A stretch of 64,000 nt of DNA from Pseudobacteroides cellulosolvens ATCC 35603 = DSM 2933 (GTDB taxonomy: Bacteria; Bacillota; Clostridia; Acetivibrionales; DSM-2933), in NCBI RefSeq assembly GCF_001262605.1, contig NZ_LGTC01000001.1, positions 6,336,001 to 6,400,000 of the forward strand, in the 5' to 3' direction. Within the stretch, counting starts at the first letter, position 1. Each line of letters opens with the position of its first letter. Below the pieces are notes generated by a model. The model saw only the letters and a list, made by a program, of their open reading frames with translations, ran no database searches and was not told the origin of the DNA. Position numbers and translations under genes: made by a program. Below, piece by piece: positions 53,669 to 63,444 of the stretch.

Positions 53669-54177
53669 CTTGTTGTCTACAGCAACAAAAGCTCCAAGCT
53701 CTTTACTTATACTATAGATAGTTCCACGAGTTTGATCATTTACTTTATATGGAGAATCAGTTCTTAATAAATTATATATATTCATAGTTGCACATAACCT
53801 GTCACTGCTATCAATATACAGTGCTACCAGGTATTTGCCGCCTTTAACAACCTTACCTACCTGTTCTCTAAAAGGGAGAAACAGATCTTTATCCAACCCC
53901 CAGTCTAAAAAAGCACCAATTCCAGTAGTTTCTACTACTGATAAAACTGCCATTTCACCTATTGTAAGCTTAGGCTTTTTTGTTGTAGATATCATTCTAT
54001 CCTCAGAATCCTTATATACAAAAACCTCAATTTCATCACCTATTTCAGCGTCATGGGGCATCTGATTTTTGGGTAATAAAACATCATCCTTACCTCTATT
54101 ACCTTTCACATTGAGATATAACCCATTCGGGCCTTCCTTGTTACTTCCATCTTCTGAATTATTCCTAAATCTACCAT
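53669..54177 (-). pseudogene. cvfB: CvfB/YitL-like S1 RNA-binding protein, 5' part only
   Basis: From ATG 54177: VDLGIIQKMEVTRKA, then one C is missing (GCCC for GCCCC near 54132). The other frame gives VKGNRGKDDVLLPKNQMPHD, IGDEIEVFVYKDSEDRMIST, the S1 domain (LSVVETTGIGAFLDWGLDKD), and ends at KELGAFVAVDNK (~160 residues). After that the family sequence stops and relaxase DNA begins. CvfB proteins have S1 and winged-helix domains and affect RNA processing and virulence genes. Confidence 0.82.
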
Positions 54178-54516
54178 TTTATCCCTCTTCCTCTTTAGTT
54201 GTTAACGTTGTTGTGCGTTGATTTTTTTATTAATAAGATACCCTTTATTATACCATAAACCTGCAAGCTTACTCTAAATGAATGATACTAATTAAAAGTG
54301 TTATTTTAGAGGAATTTATCTATTTCTATAGAATATATTTATTGATAGAATTATAAATGAAATCAATTCGTTATCGTCCGTCTCATTACAAATGATTCAG
54401 ATTTCTTCTTGTTTACTCACTAAGTTTCTCCTATTTTTAAGGTATTATTATCAAGTGATATATTAAAGCTATGCATAAGTTAATAATTAATAAAATAAAT
54501 TTACGGAGGAAAATAC

Positions 54517-55990
54517 ATGAAAACAAAGTCAATAGGATATGACTTGAAAAGAGTAAGTAAAGTTAATTTATTTGTTATATTTGGTGCAGACTGATAATTT
54601 TGCTGGAGGGTCTTATTTATAATGGAGCTAACCATATTTTTTGAGAATGTTATAAAGATATTTATTATATTAGGAATTAATACTGCCTTATATTTTGTTC
54701 CCATTAAAGAACAGATTAAAGGAGGTGTATTTAGTATAGTCATGAGTACTGTAGCACTACAATCAAATATGGAACAAAACCAGTATTGGTAGTTTTATGT
54801 TAATGATGCTGGCTTTCTCAATGTCGGCATTATATTTCCAGAAGGAACTTGTGTTAATAGTAGGAGGCTTTATTGATATTGTTATAATTATCAGCTATAC
54901 CATAAACCCCTTGGCTATGGCTAACAGTACTAATGCAGCTTCTGGGTTAACTAGGATATTGGTGTATTTTAATGTTGCCATTATTCTAATATTTTTCCTT
55001 ACAAATGGGGAAGGGATTTGGTTAACTCAGTTATGAAGAAAGAAGAAGAAACGGTGAACTTCTTGAAAAGCTTAAGTTTACTTAAATAAGGTGAATGATG
55101 TGTCTGAGGTATTTGATGTTGACTTAATAAGATTTAGTGAAAATATAGCTTCTATTAAGAAATCCAATGACACTATAATGGTATCAATGACGGAGGTTAC
55201 ATCAGGAGCTCAGGAGCAGGCTGTAAATATTGGAGAAATCAATAACAATATGATTAATGCGACAGAACTGCTAACTGAGGGCAAACAGCTATCTGATAGC
55301 GTTGCAAAATTTCTTGTGAAATGGGAATGAGTGTAATGAGGCTCAGAAAAAATAAACCATGTAAATAATCAGATGGAAACAATTAATAATCTGTTAATAC
55401 AGCTTTGGAAACGGTAGGGCACTTGAGTCAAGCATAAATGAAATAAGTCATTTCTTACAGGGGATAACAGAAATAGCTGAACAGACGAATTTATTAGCTT
55501 TAAATGCAAGTATTGAGGCAGCCCGGGCAGGTGAAAACGGCAAGGGGTTTGCAGTTGTTGCTGATGAAGTCAAAAAGCTGGCGTATGAAAGTGCAGAAAA
55601 AGTTAGCAGTATAAATAAAATAACCAAGGATATAACGGAGAAAATGAATCTTGCATCAGCAGAAGTTAAGAATGGTGTAAGTGCAATAGAAATAGGAAAT
55701 GCTTAATTTCTGATGTTACGAATTTCTTTAACCACTAAAGGATACCTTTAATAAACAGAATGAAATGTTAAAGATCAAACTGAAAGACCCAAAAAGTATT
55801 TGGAAATTTCCTTAAAATGAGTAATGAGGTAGAGAGCATATCTTCCATATCGGAACAAAATTCAGCCGCTAATGAGGAGTTTTTGGCTTCACTTGAAGTT
55901 CAGAATGTTGATATGTCTAACATGCTTGTTGGGGTAGGAAATATAAATAAAAAATGGAATGAACTTAAAGAAATCCTGGAAAACAGCTGA
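54517..55990 (+). pseudogene. Methyl-accepting chemotaxis protein remnant
   Basis: GGAGGAAAATAC precedes ATG 54517 (KTKSIGYDLKRVSKVNLFVI), which stops after ~25 codons. Fragments then follow in changing frames: membrane segments (54650-55035; LILIFFLTNGEG-like), SENIASIKKSNDTIMVSMTE and EVTSGAQEQAVNIGEINNNM. The receptor hallmark region LLALNASIEAARAGENGKGF, then AVVADEVKKLA, is at ~55490-55580, and the end is NKKWNELKEILENS. At least six frame breaks: a clear pseudogene of a receptor with four to six membrane helices. Confidence 0.85.
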
Positions 55991-56089
55991 AAATAATTAT
56001 ATACTATTAAAAACTATTGCCTTTTCACTTGTATTCATTACAAACATATAAATAAAGCATAACTAAATTTGCCGTTTTACAGGAGGAAG

Positions 56090-57265
56090 AGTTATACAAT
56101 TTTCTATACAGTTCAGCCCGGTGATACTCCATTTCAATCTCCAGGCGGTGGGAAATTCCTTTAAACTCACTCATTGCAGCAAATAGACTTACAGCACCAT
56201 ATACAATATATTCCGGTCAACAATTATCTATGCCGCCTGGTGTAAATACTTATTCAGTACAACCTGGTGACTCAATATTCTCAATATCTCAAAAGTACAG
56301 AATTCCTTCTGACATTATTATTAACGCCAATGGCATTGCGAGAAAGTATAATGTGACATTTAATGGACAGCCAAGGCCTGATTATATTATCCGTGCAAAT
56401 CCAGGTATTGCCCAAACATCATACCTGGAATACAGCTGTCCATTCCATATCCTCCCCCTGTAGGCTGGAATCATTCAGGAACAAGCTTAAATATTCTACA
56501 GGAGAAGAAATCAGGATATATGATATCACATCACTTAAATATACCTCTATCAAAAAACCAATGTATCCGATCCCCAATTTTTCACTGGCGATAAAGAATT
56601 GCTGTACGTAAGAGAAGATACAGCTGGGATCAGGCAGATTTATAGAAGCAATATATACGGAAGCAATGAAAAGCAGATTACCAACATGGACTCTAATTCT
56701 CTTAGCAATGCAAGGCTCTCTCCTGATGGCAGTTTTGTATTATATACATGGCCTGGTGCCAGCATATCCATGATATATACAATTGAACTGAGATCAGGAA
56801 AAACCTATGGTATACCAGGCTGGCCTGAGGGAAAGAACTATAATCCTGTATGGTCCCCCGATTCAACCAAGATAGCTTACAGTGCAACCCACTACTCTAA
56901 TGGAAGGTATTATTCACTAATTCGTTCTGTAAGCCCAAGAGGTGAAAGCGATACTACCCTTGCAGCTTCAAACGGCTTCTTCACACCTGTCACATGGTCA
57001 CCTGACAGCAGAAGGATTGCATATTTATCCGGCTGTGGAGATATTGATTATACTTATAAACAGATGTGGAGCATTGATATAACAAAGCCTGTACCTATAA
57101 ATATGTTGTACGATACCAATTTGTACACCTCCAGTGGTCCCCTTGATGACAGGATTTTTTATATGAATTCTTTACAATTTATAACTTTACTTTTATACCA
57201 AAAAGTTACTTTATATTCATTATGGGATAAAATTTTTTTGCAGGTGGTTCAATATATATATATAT
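56090..57265 (+). pseudogene. LysM-repeat protein with TolB-like beta-propeller, broken
   Basis: A first LysM start (FYTVQPGDTPFQ) at ~56112 is out of frame with a second LysM (56230-: NTYSVQPGDSIFSISQKYRI). The segment near 56380 shifts again. Then 56599-57180 is a propeller with repeats NARLSPDGSFVLYTW, YNPVWSPDSTKIAYS and PVTWSPDSRRIAYLSG. Family members are spore-coat or cell-wall-binding proteins. The end may be cut by the IS1182 element 5 bp further on. Confidence 0.72.
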
Positions 57266-58774
57266 AGAAAAGGGGCTGTTGCAATTACGATTTATAATCG
57301 TAGTACAACGCCCATTTCTATAATGATAGTGAAATATTTTAACCAAAATATTATATTCTTTTTCTTTCTTTTGAAAAAAGAGTATAGCAAATAAAGCTTA
57401 CTGATTTATGCTCTTTATTATAAACATTTTTATCTAAGCTGTTTTTAATGGATGTAAATATGTAGAACATCGTTCTGACTGAATTTTGTTGTGCAGTTTG
57501 TTTACATTATGAGCTAAGCCAAGAAGAATACATTCTGCCAAGATATTCTTTTTCCCTTTACACAAAAAACGTCTGAATCCCATATCTTGTTTTATTTCTC
57601 CAAAAGCACCTTCAGACTGAATACTTCGGTTCATTCTGAGCTCTTTTCCCTCATCACTAAGGATTCTGGTTATCGCTGCCTCACGTTTTTGCTGAAATAG
57701 TTTTGAAACTTCAAGATGCTTGGTTCGTTCTTCCAATGGCTTTTTGCTGTTTCCCTTAATGCATTTTGATTTAATAGGGCATTGAGTGCAATCTTCACAT
57801 GTATAACAGGTTTTCTCACTTCTATAGCCAGTCTTGCTTTTGCTGAATTTAATCCCTGTGGCTACAAGCTTTTTACCGCTGCTACATATATAAAAGTCGT
57901 TTTCTTTGTCATAGCTCATATTTTCCTTCCTACTGATATCAGTTTTATATTTCCGTGTCTTACTAATTTCATAATTGGAAGGTTTGATAAAAGCAAGCTG
58001 ACCGTTCTCATCGAGATAGACGTAGTTTTCCTCACTTTCATAGCCTGAGTCTGCAACTATATTTCTGTAAGTATACTTCAAACGACTCTTTATGCTGTCT
58101 AAAAATGGTATTAGCGTGGTTGTATCTGTAGGCTGTGGTCCAGCACTAATCCATACTATATATTCAGCATCTACCCCAAACTGAATGTTGTAGCCGGGTT
58201 TTAGTTGCCCATTCTTCATAGCATCTTCTTTCATCCTCATGAAGGTTGCATCAGGGTCTGTCTTTGAATAGCTATTTCTATCCCCATAAGATGCAGATGC
58301 TTATTATATTTCTTGAGCCTTGATATGTATTCATCCAGCTGTTCAAATGTTTTTTGGAGAGGAGATTTTCTTTTTCCTATACCAGAGACAAATTGAATAT
58401 CTTCATCGTTTTTTATTTTGCAAAGTTTACGTCTGAGCTTTTCCAAATGGTGCATCTTGATTTCTTCACCATATAAAATCTTAAATCCAAAATTCTCTTC
58501 TGTTTGTTTTAAAAAAGTTGGGAGCTTATCCATCAGTTTTTTCTGATTCTTAGTGACAGAACCTTTCCAGACAAAAGTATATTTATTTGATGCAGCTTCA
58601 AGCTTTGTCCCATCAATAAATAGATTTTTCATTGAAATTTCTTTGTTTTCAGCAAGCATCTGCGTAAACTGTGCCAAAAGATTTTCTGAAACAGGTGCAA
58701 AATGAATACTTCTGAATCTTGCAATTGTTGTATAATCCGGAGCAGGCGAGCCTTCAAGAAGGTACATATAATTA

Positions 58775-59902
58775 ACGTGAGTTCGATATAACAAGTGCCA
58801 TAATTAACCATATCTATAGATTATAATTAAGTAAGGCTTTAGTATCTTGAATTTTAGAGCCTTTTTTATTATGAAAAGCAGCCTTAAAGTGTGGCAACAA
58901 GAACGCTTTTACTAAACTTTAAGCTTGGTTTATTCGGTAAGAAGCTATAAGCAGCAATACCAGCTACGACATTAGTTAAAAAGTTTGTAAAGCTTCTATG
59001 CCTAGTATGTTCAATCTGGCAAGTATTTTTCAGAAAATCATTTATTGTCTCAATAAGAGCTCTCTTTCTGAGAAGAAGCTTTTCTTCTATATCAATTAGC
59101 TTATTTTTCATGTTCTTTTTTAACTTGGTTATTAGTTTTATCCCTCGGTTATACAACTTTTTAAATAAAGGCTGTGATAAATAACCCTTATCTCCAAAAA
59201 GTTTTCCAAACAGGTCTTTTGTAAGTATATCTATTACCTTTGAGTCTCTATCATCTATATCACCCGGTGTTAAAAAGAATGATAAAATTTCTCCTATTTC
59301 ATTTACTACAATGTGCAGCTTAAACCCATAGAACCAACCTGTAGAAGATTTACCTCTCTGAGCAATCTCTTTAAAAACTTTGTGAGAGTGAATTCTTCTG
59401 TTATCACAAACATCTAATGTCGTAGAGTCAATAAAGGAAATTCCTGTTGTCTTGCCTAGTCTATATTTTTGTGTGTATAATATTAATGGAATTAGTGCTT
59501 GTTGCATTAACTCTACAAACCTTGTATAACTTACAAGGCTCGGAAAGTACCCATTTAATCTTTTACAGACAAATTCTTTATAATAATGCTTAAAGTTTCT
59601 ATAACTCGAATGATGAAAATATATTGTTATTGTCATTACTTCACTTAATGTCATCATTCTTGAAATGTTAAAGAGGTTAGGTTCCTGCAGTCTATTATCA
59701 GTAACCAAATGATGCTTTAAATAGTTGTCGAGCCTAATGCAAAAATCATCAGTATCGCAGAAAATTTTAATAAGTAAATCTTCCATGAAGCTCCATCCCC
59801 TCTGTTAAATTTGTTGCCAACATTGATTATACAGATTTGGACAGGAGCTTCATTTTTCATTTCTGTTTCATTCTTATTACAATCATATTATCGAACTCAC
59901 GT
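58775..59902 (-). mobile_element. IS982-family insertion sequence inside the IS1182 transposase
   Basis: 1128 bp with terminal inverted repeats beginning ACGTGAGTTCGATA at both ends and a direct duplication TAATTA outside (58769-58774 and 59903-59908). Removing the element and one TAATTA restores the IS1182 frame exactly (KRDIN-YMYLLEG). Confidence 0.93.
58884..59786 (-). CDS. IS982-family transposase
   Basis: 300 residues, intact. N-terminal helices (KIFCDTDDFCIRLDNYLKHH), SEVMTITIYFHHSSYRNFKH, DDE core: GISFIDSTTLDVCDNRRIHS (Asp), LFGDKGYLSQPLFKKLYNRG (Asp), then LRKRALIETINDFLKN (Glu in ALIET). Length and motifs match IS982. The uninterrupted frame and perfect target duplication suggest a recent insertion. 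Confidence 0.92.
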   Translation of the reverse strand: MEDLLIKIFCDTDDFCIRLDNYLKHHLVTDNRLQEPNLFNISRMMTLSEVMTITIYFHHSSYRNFKHYYKEFVCKRLNGYFPSLVSYTRFVELMQQALIPLILYTQKYRLGKTTGISFIDSTTLDVCDNRRIHSHKVFKEIAQRGKSSTGWFYGFKLHIVVNEIGEILSFFLTPGDIDDRDSKVIDILTKDLFGKLFGDKGYLSQPLFKKLYNRGIKLITKLKKNMKNKLIDIEEKLLLRKRALIETINDFLKNTCQIEHTRHRSFTNFLTNVVAGIAAYSFLPNKPSLKFSKSVLVATL

Positions 59903-60322
59903 TAATTAATGTCCCGCTTGCAGGCTCTTTCGATTTTCCTTGTAGAATAATTACTATTCATATAAGCATATAGCATGATCTTCAGCATCTGTGTTGGGGT
60001 TGCTTGTTTTTTCCTTAAACGGGAATAAGTCTTATATAATTCTGATAAATTCATCTCCTCTACAATTTGACCCAGCAACCTTACAGAATCATCATTCGGA
60101 ATCATACATTCAACATTTAACGGCAATTTTAATTGATAGAAACCACCGTGCGTAGTATAATCTTTATGTGTTAAATTTTTTACTAGCATAAAAATATTTT
60201 ACACCTTTTGCCGGACTTTGAATAGTCTGGCAATTGTTTTTTGCAAGTAAAAAGGGCTCCTACACTAATTTCTTAGTGCAACAGCCCCTTCCAGCTTTAT
60301 ATTATATTACTTTATCCATCCT

Positions 60323-61282
60323 TTAGTTATTATGCTTTGATTTATACTCATCGATGAAGTCTTCAACAAACTTTTTGGTAACTTCATAGTCAAAGGCATC
60401 AAGGTCAGTGCCGCCTTTAGCTACATAACCAGCCAGGAAATGAAACCCGTCCATATCAAATTCAATAATCTTCTGCTTAACAATACCTTTTGGCTGTTTT
60501 GTATTATCAGTATAAGCAAATTGTCCATCAAATACCATTGGGTGATCAGCTTTTACTTGTGCAGTATATCTGCATTCTACACCTTTATATGAAAACTGGC
60601 TGATTTTTTCCTCGAAAGTGGAATCATCCCTAAATGGTTTTTCAAGTGGTTTTGCCATATGAATAAAAAGCACATAATCACCAGAAAATTGACCGCTTTT
60701 TGAAAATACCATTGAAAAACGTGTTTTTGAATTAAACCCTTGAAGTCTTTCATCATTGGGGTAATTTCTAAGCATTTCCATTAAGTCACTATTGCTTAAT
60801 TGCAATAAGTCACTTGACTTTCCATTTAAGCTCATACCTATTTCTGCCTCTACCTTTTTAAATTCACCAAGCTTTTCCGGCACAAAAGGCTCAAAACCAA
60901 GCTTGTTAATTAGTTGATCTCTGGCAAATTCCTCTATATGTATTCCGCCGAAATTTAATATGGTCATTTCTTCTGTTGAGTCCTTTTCAACAATTTTATA
61001 GGAATCGCCTTCTTTATCTAATGAAAATATAGTCTGAACTATATTGGAAGCAGCAATCCTTACATCCTCCGAAAATGCCATCATCCCCGTAAAGGCAATA
61101 ACAACAGAACATATGGCTGTAACAGCTATTCTAACAGAAAATCTCATATTTTTCACCGCTCCTTTTCTTTCCTGTTTTCTTGCAGCATCTTCAATTGCCG
61201 CTTCTGTAATATTCTTTTCAGGACTTATAGCTGCTCTTAGTTTTAGAAAACCGGACAATTCTTTGTCAAAATTATCATTCAT
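60323..61282 (-). CDS. Membrane-anchored anti-sigma-factor-like protein
   Basis: 319 residues: short cytoplasmic N-terminus (LSGFLKLRAAISPEKNITEA), one membrane segment at ~50-70 (VRIAVTAICSVVIAFTGMMAF), and a large outer domain of the DUF4367/DUF4179 kind (FVPEKLGEFKKVEAEIGMSL; MDGFHFLAGYVAKGGTDLDA). Downstream of an ECF sigma factor (34 bp gap), so it probably holds that factor at the membrane. The sigma gene is broken here. Confidence 0.75.
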   Translation of the reverse strand: MNDNFDKELSGFLKLRAAISPEKNITEAAIEDAARKQERKGAVKNMRFSVRIAVTAICSVVIAFTGMMAFSEDVRIAASNIVQTIFSLDKEGDSYKIVEKDSTEEMTILNFGGIHIEEFARDQLINKLGFEPFVPEKLGEFKKVEAEIGMSLNGKSSDLLQLSNSDLMEMLRNYPNDERLQGFNSKTRFSMVFSKSGQFSGDYVLFIHMAKPLEKPFRDDSTFEEKISQFSYKGVECRYTAQVKADHPMVFDGQFAYTDNTKQPKGIVKQKIIEFDMDGFHFLAGYVAKGGTDLDAFDYEVTKKFVEDFIDEYKSKHNN

Positions 61283-61315
61283 TTATAAATACCACCTTTC
61301 GGTTTGCCATGATTT

Positions 61316-61540
61316 TTACCTGTAATAACTTGCCTTCTTTATATTTCTTCCTTCCATAAAGCTTTCGCTGCTTTCGTCTACAGCATTCTCCAGCTTTTTA
61401 CGCAAAACATTCCTCGCATAGTAAAGCCTGGTTTTTACTGTAGCTCTTAAACTTCCTGTAACTTTTGAAATTTCCTCTATGGACATTCCATTAAAATAAT
61501 GAAGTATAACAACTGTTTTTAGGTTATTGGACAGCCTAAC
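61316..61540 (-). pseudogene. ECF sigma-70 factor, C-terminal part only
   Basis: Only region 4 remains: LSNNLKTVVILHYFNGMSIE, EISKVTGSLRATVKTRLYYA (helix-turn-helix), then a Lys-rich tail ending at 61316. Region 2 is absent; upstream of ~61540 the DNA belongs to an unrelated plus-strand fragment. The anti-sigma gene downstream is intact. Confidence 0.75.
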
Positions 61541-61705
61541 GCAGGGGTGTCCAAAATCAAATGAGAGAGGATGGTGGCCTCTCACTGATGTTTTAAAGTG
61601 GAGAGGTATCCTTCCAATAAAGTTAAGTGATGAGGAAAAAATTGAAGCACTAGAAACCCGTATTAAAGAGCTGGAAGCAATCATTAACAAACAACGAGAC
61701 AAATA
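61541..61705 (+). pseudogene. 3' fragment of an unknown gene
   Basis: A plus-strand frame open from the junction reads CPKSNERGWWPLTDVLKWRG, then ILPIKLSDEEKIEALETRIK and a coiled-coil end before TAA at 61705. Its 5' end is missing. It shows that an insertion or deletion joined foreign DNA to the sigma gene. I do not recognise the parent family. Confidence 0.45.
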
Positions 61706-61758
61706 AGTACTTCAATCATAAGGAGATCAATTCTATTGAGTAAAGGAGATAGAAAGTT

Positions 61759-62229
61759 ATGACTTATACGACATATTCAAATGGCTATAATATCATGTAC
61801 AAAATTGACGGAAAATATTATTATTCAGGTGCATTGAGCTATCCAAGGGATGAAAGACTGAACATTCTGCAGGATAGCTCAACGGGTAAATTCTTTATAA
61901 GACGGCATGATCCATTGATCAAAGAAATAGTTAATGTAGGTATAGGAAGTTATTCATACCGTCCTTTTGGATATTCAGAATCTGGCGGCAAAATAATTAC
62001 TAACAATTTAGTTCCATTTATAGGGCAGCAGGAGTATTTTCCTGAGTATTTTAGAAGATTGAAACGCTGGGTTGTTAAGTATGATGACGATTCATTATAT
62101 GTATTTAATCCTGTAAATATCGATGGAAAAGACTATATCAATATTAGTGACATTGGTGCGGCCTTTGGTTTTAGCTTCTCAATGGAAAAGGACGATATAA
62201 AGCGGATTCAGCTTATAAATGTTGCATAG
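61759..62229 (+). CDS. Hypothetical protein, tandem paralogue A (156 aa)
   Basis: AAAGGAGATAG precedes the ATG. No signal or membrane segment. Begins TYTTYSNGYNIMYKIDGKYY, middle FGYSESGGKI, end NISDIGAAFGFSFSMEKDD, all shared with the next gene. The last motif recalls stalk-domain ends (VNISDIGEALG), which may mean a beta-rich fold with a stalk-like C-terminus. Function unknown. Confidence 0.75.
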   Translation: MTYTTYSNGYNIMYKIDGKYYYSGALSYPRDERLNILQDSSTGKFFIRRHDPLIKEIVNVGIGSYSYRPFGYSESGGKIITNNLVPFIGQQEYFPEYFRRLKRWVVKYDDDSLYVFNPVNIDGKDYINISDIGAAFGFSFSMEKDDIKRIQLINVA

Positions 62230-62255
62230 CTATAATTTAAGGGGGTAACGATAAA

Positions 62256-62738
62256 ATGGCTTATATTACATATGCAAATGGTTACAATACAATGTACAAA
62301 ATTGACGGAAAGTACGTTTATTCAGGTAGAACAGATTTTTCAGAAGGTGAAATCGGTACAGCTAATGTAAGTATGCTGCAGGATAGCGAGTCAGGTAAGT
62401 TTTTGGTTGAGAGTGGATTTATATGTGGAATAATACATGTGGCTCTTGGTCACTATACTTGCATAGATTTTGGATATTCAGAATCAGGAGGCAAGATTCA
62501 AATTCCAATTGAATTTGCTCGAATAGTTGAAGAAGATGGAGATTATACAGATTATTTCAGTATATCGCACCATAAAGTCCTTAAGTACAAAGATATATCG
62601 TATATACTGGAACAAATATACATTGGCGGGAAAGAACATATAAACATTAATGACATTGGCGAAGCTCTAGGATTTAGCTTTACCATGGAGAAAGATGATA
62701 CCAATAAGCTCCAGTTAATTAAGGTTGCTAAATTATAG
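62256..62738 (+). CDS. Hypothetical protein, tandem paralogue B (160 aa)
   Basis: AAGGGGGTAACG precedes the ATG. Clearly paralogous to the gene 26 bp upstream: YITYANGYNTMYKIDGKYVY, DFGYSESGGKI, HININDIGEALGFSFTMEKD. The middle (~residues 28-75) differs most. Likely one operon. Unknown function; the tandem copy suggests a dose or specificity role, for instance immunity or surface proteins. Confidence 0.75.
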   Translation: MAYITYANGYNTMYKIDGKYVYSGRTDFSEGEIGTANVSMLQDSESGKFLVESGFICGIIHVALGHYTCIDFGYSESGGKIQIPIEFARIVEEDGDYTDYFSISHHKVLKYKDISYILEQIYIGGKEHININDIGEALGFSFTMEKDDTNKLQLIKVAKL

Positions 62739-62760
62739 CAGTACCCAGGGGAGGGTAAAT

Positions 62761-62797
62761 CACTTCTATAATAGCATTTTTTAACTAAAAAAGATTA
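62761..62797 (+). repeat. Direct repeat, copy 1
   Basis: CACTTCTATAATAGCATTTT and the following TTAACTAAAAAAGAT recur with one mismatch at 63382-63417. The pair frames the terminase fragment and the short inverted repeats. Confidence 0.7.
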
Positions 62798-62962
62798 AAG
62801 AATACTTGCAAAAATTATTAATTGAAAAATATGGATATTGATTGATATACCCCCCAGGGGTTAAAAAACTAAAATTTTGATTTCTCGGATACGAGGCTAG
62901 CCGATACGTAAACAAAAAGTTCCCACATCAGCTTTTTAAAATTTTGAAAGGAGATTCTAGCG

Positions 62963-63124
62963 ATGCCAACACCACCAAAACCGTTTTCTGTCCTAACCAA
63001 CGAGAATAAATCGCACAGGACTAAAGCTGAATTAAAACAGCGTGAAGAGGGAGAAAAAGCCCTTGCTACAGGTAAGGCATTAAAGGAACGTCCCAGGGGG
63101 AGGGTAAATCCCTATAGCTTTTAA
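62963..63124 (+). pseudogene. Phage terminase small subunit, N-terminal fragment
   Basis: GAAAGGAGA precedes the ATG. MPTPPKPFSVLTNENKSHRT, then KAELKQREEGEKALATGKAL is the start of a P27-type terminase small subunit. It then enters the repeat GGGGGAGGGTAAATC and stops at 53 residues instead of ~120-160. A prophage remnant. Confidence 0.7.
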
Positions 63125-63294
63125 TGTTCAAAACCGTGTCCACGTCGCACAAAAATTTTCGCAAAATTTTGAAAAAATACTGAGTGGGTTATTCGAAATA
63201 ATACACCATAAAAAAATTCATTTGGGGACATTTTTTTACAAGCGATAGCTGCCCGGTTTTGAAGCTTAACCCTCCTAGAGATTTACCCTCCCCC
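63096..63294. repeat. Inverted-repeat-bounded 199-bp segment
   Basis: GGGGGAGGGTAAATC (63096-63110) is repeated inverted at 63280-63294, and a TTCAAAACCG motif lies inward of both. A third related copy (CCCAGGGGAGGGTAAATC) is at 62744-62761. Gene-free, and it interrupts the terminase frame. Could be a small non-autonomous element or a phage junction sequence. Confidence 0.55.
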
Positions 63295-63381
63295 AGGCCA
63301 TGGGGGTTATAGGTGCTGTTACCTGATATAAAAAAGCAAATAAAAAGTACCCTGCCAGGTACTTAAAAAATCACTTAATTC

Positions 63382-63417
63382 CACTTCTATAATAGCATCT
63401 TTTAACTAAAAAAGATA
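63382..63417 (+). repeat. Direct repeat, copy 2
   Basis: Matches 62761-62796 with one mismatch; lies 27 bp before the sigma-like gene and may carry its promoter. Confidence 0.7.
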
Positions 63418-63444
63418 GTAACTTATTGGAATGGAGTGGATATC

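Larger units (their letters stand above)
40870..53670 (+). mobile_element. Internal segment of a Tn1549-like integrative conjugative element
   Basis: Gene order parA, parB, methylase/helicase (with tnpV), DUF3991-Toprim, oriT-like region, mobC, MobP relaxase is typical of clostridial Tn1549-type elements. The left border falls within hsdR, right after VDE; the right border falls within the relaxase C-terminus, joined to codon ~147 of the cvfB remnant at ~53668. No integrase, VirB4/VirD4 or excisionase is in the window, so this is a fragment. The second half is full of frameshifts. Confidence 0.75.
57434..60189 (-). pseudogene. IS1182-family transposase, interrupted and frameshifted
   Basis: N-terminal part 60189-59909: PLNVECMIPNDDSVRLLGQI and RKIERACKRDIN. 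Directly after the inner IS it continues YMYLLEGSPAPDYTTIARFR, LFIDGTKLEAASNKYTFVWK (first Asp). Near 58276 one G is missing, after which the other frame gives RMKEDAMKNGQLKPGYNIQF, NIVADSGYESEENYVYL (second Asp) and MNRSIQSEGAFGEIKQDMGF (Glu). Together a complete DDE transposase with the CxxC-type CYTCEDCTQC insert. Confidence 0.88.
57272..60288 (-). mobile_element. IS1182-family insertion sequence (interrupted)
   Basis: Ends are inverted: GGGGCTGTTGCA at 57272 and its complement TGCAACAGCCCC ending at 60288. The transposase is on the minus strand, split by an IS982-type element and by one lost G. Without the inner element the IS is about 1.88 kb. Target duplication not evident (flanks AAAA / TTCC). 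Confidence 0.82.

Noticed and set aside
61541..61702. N-terminal half of the minus-strand sigma-like frame
   Set aside because: Low-complexity Ser-rich antisense of a plus-strand gene fragment, not sigma region 2.
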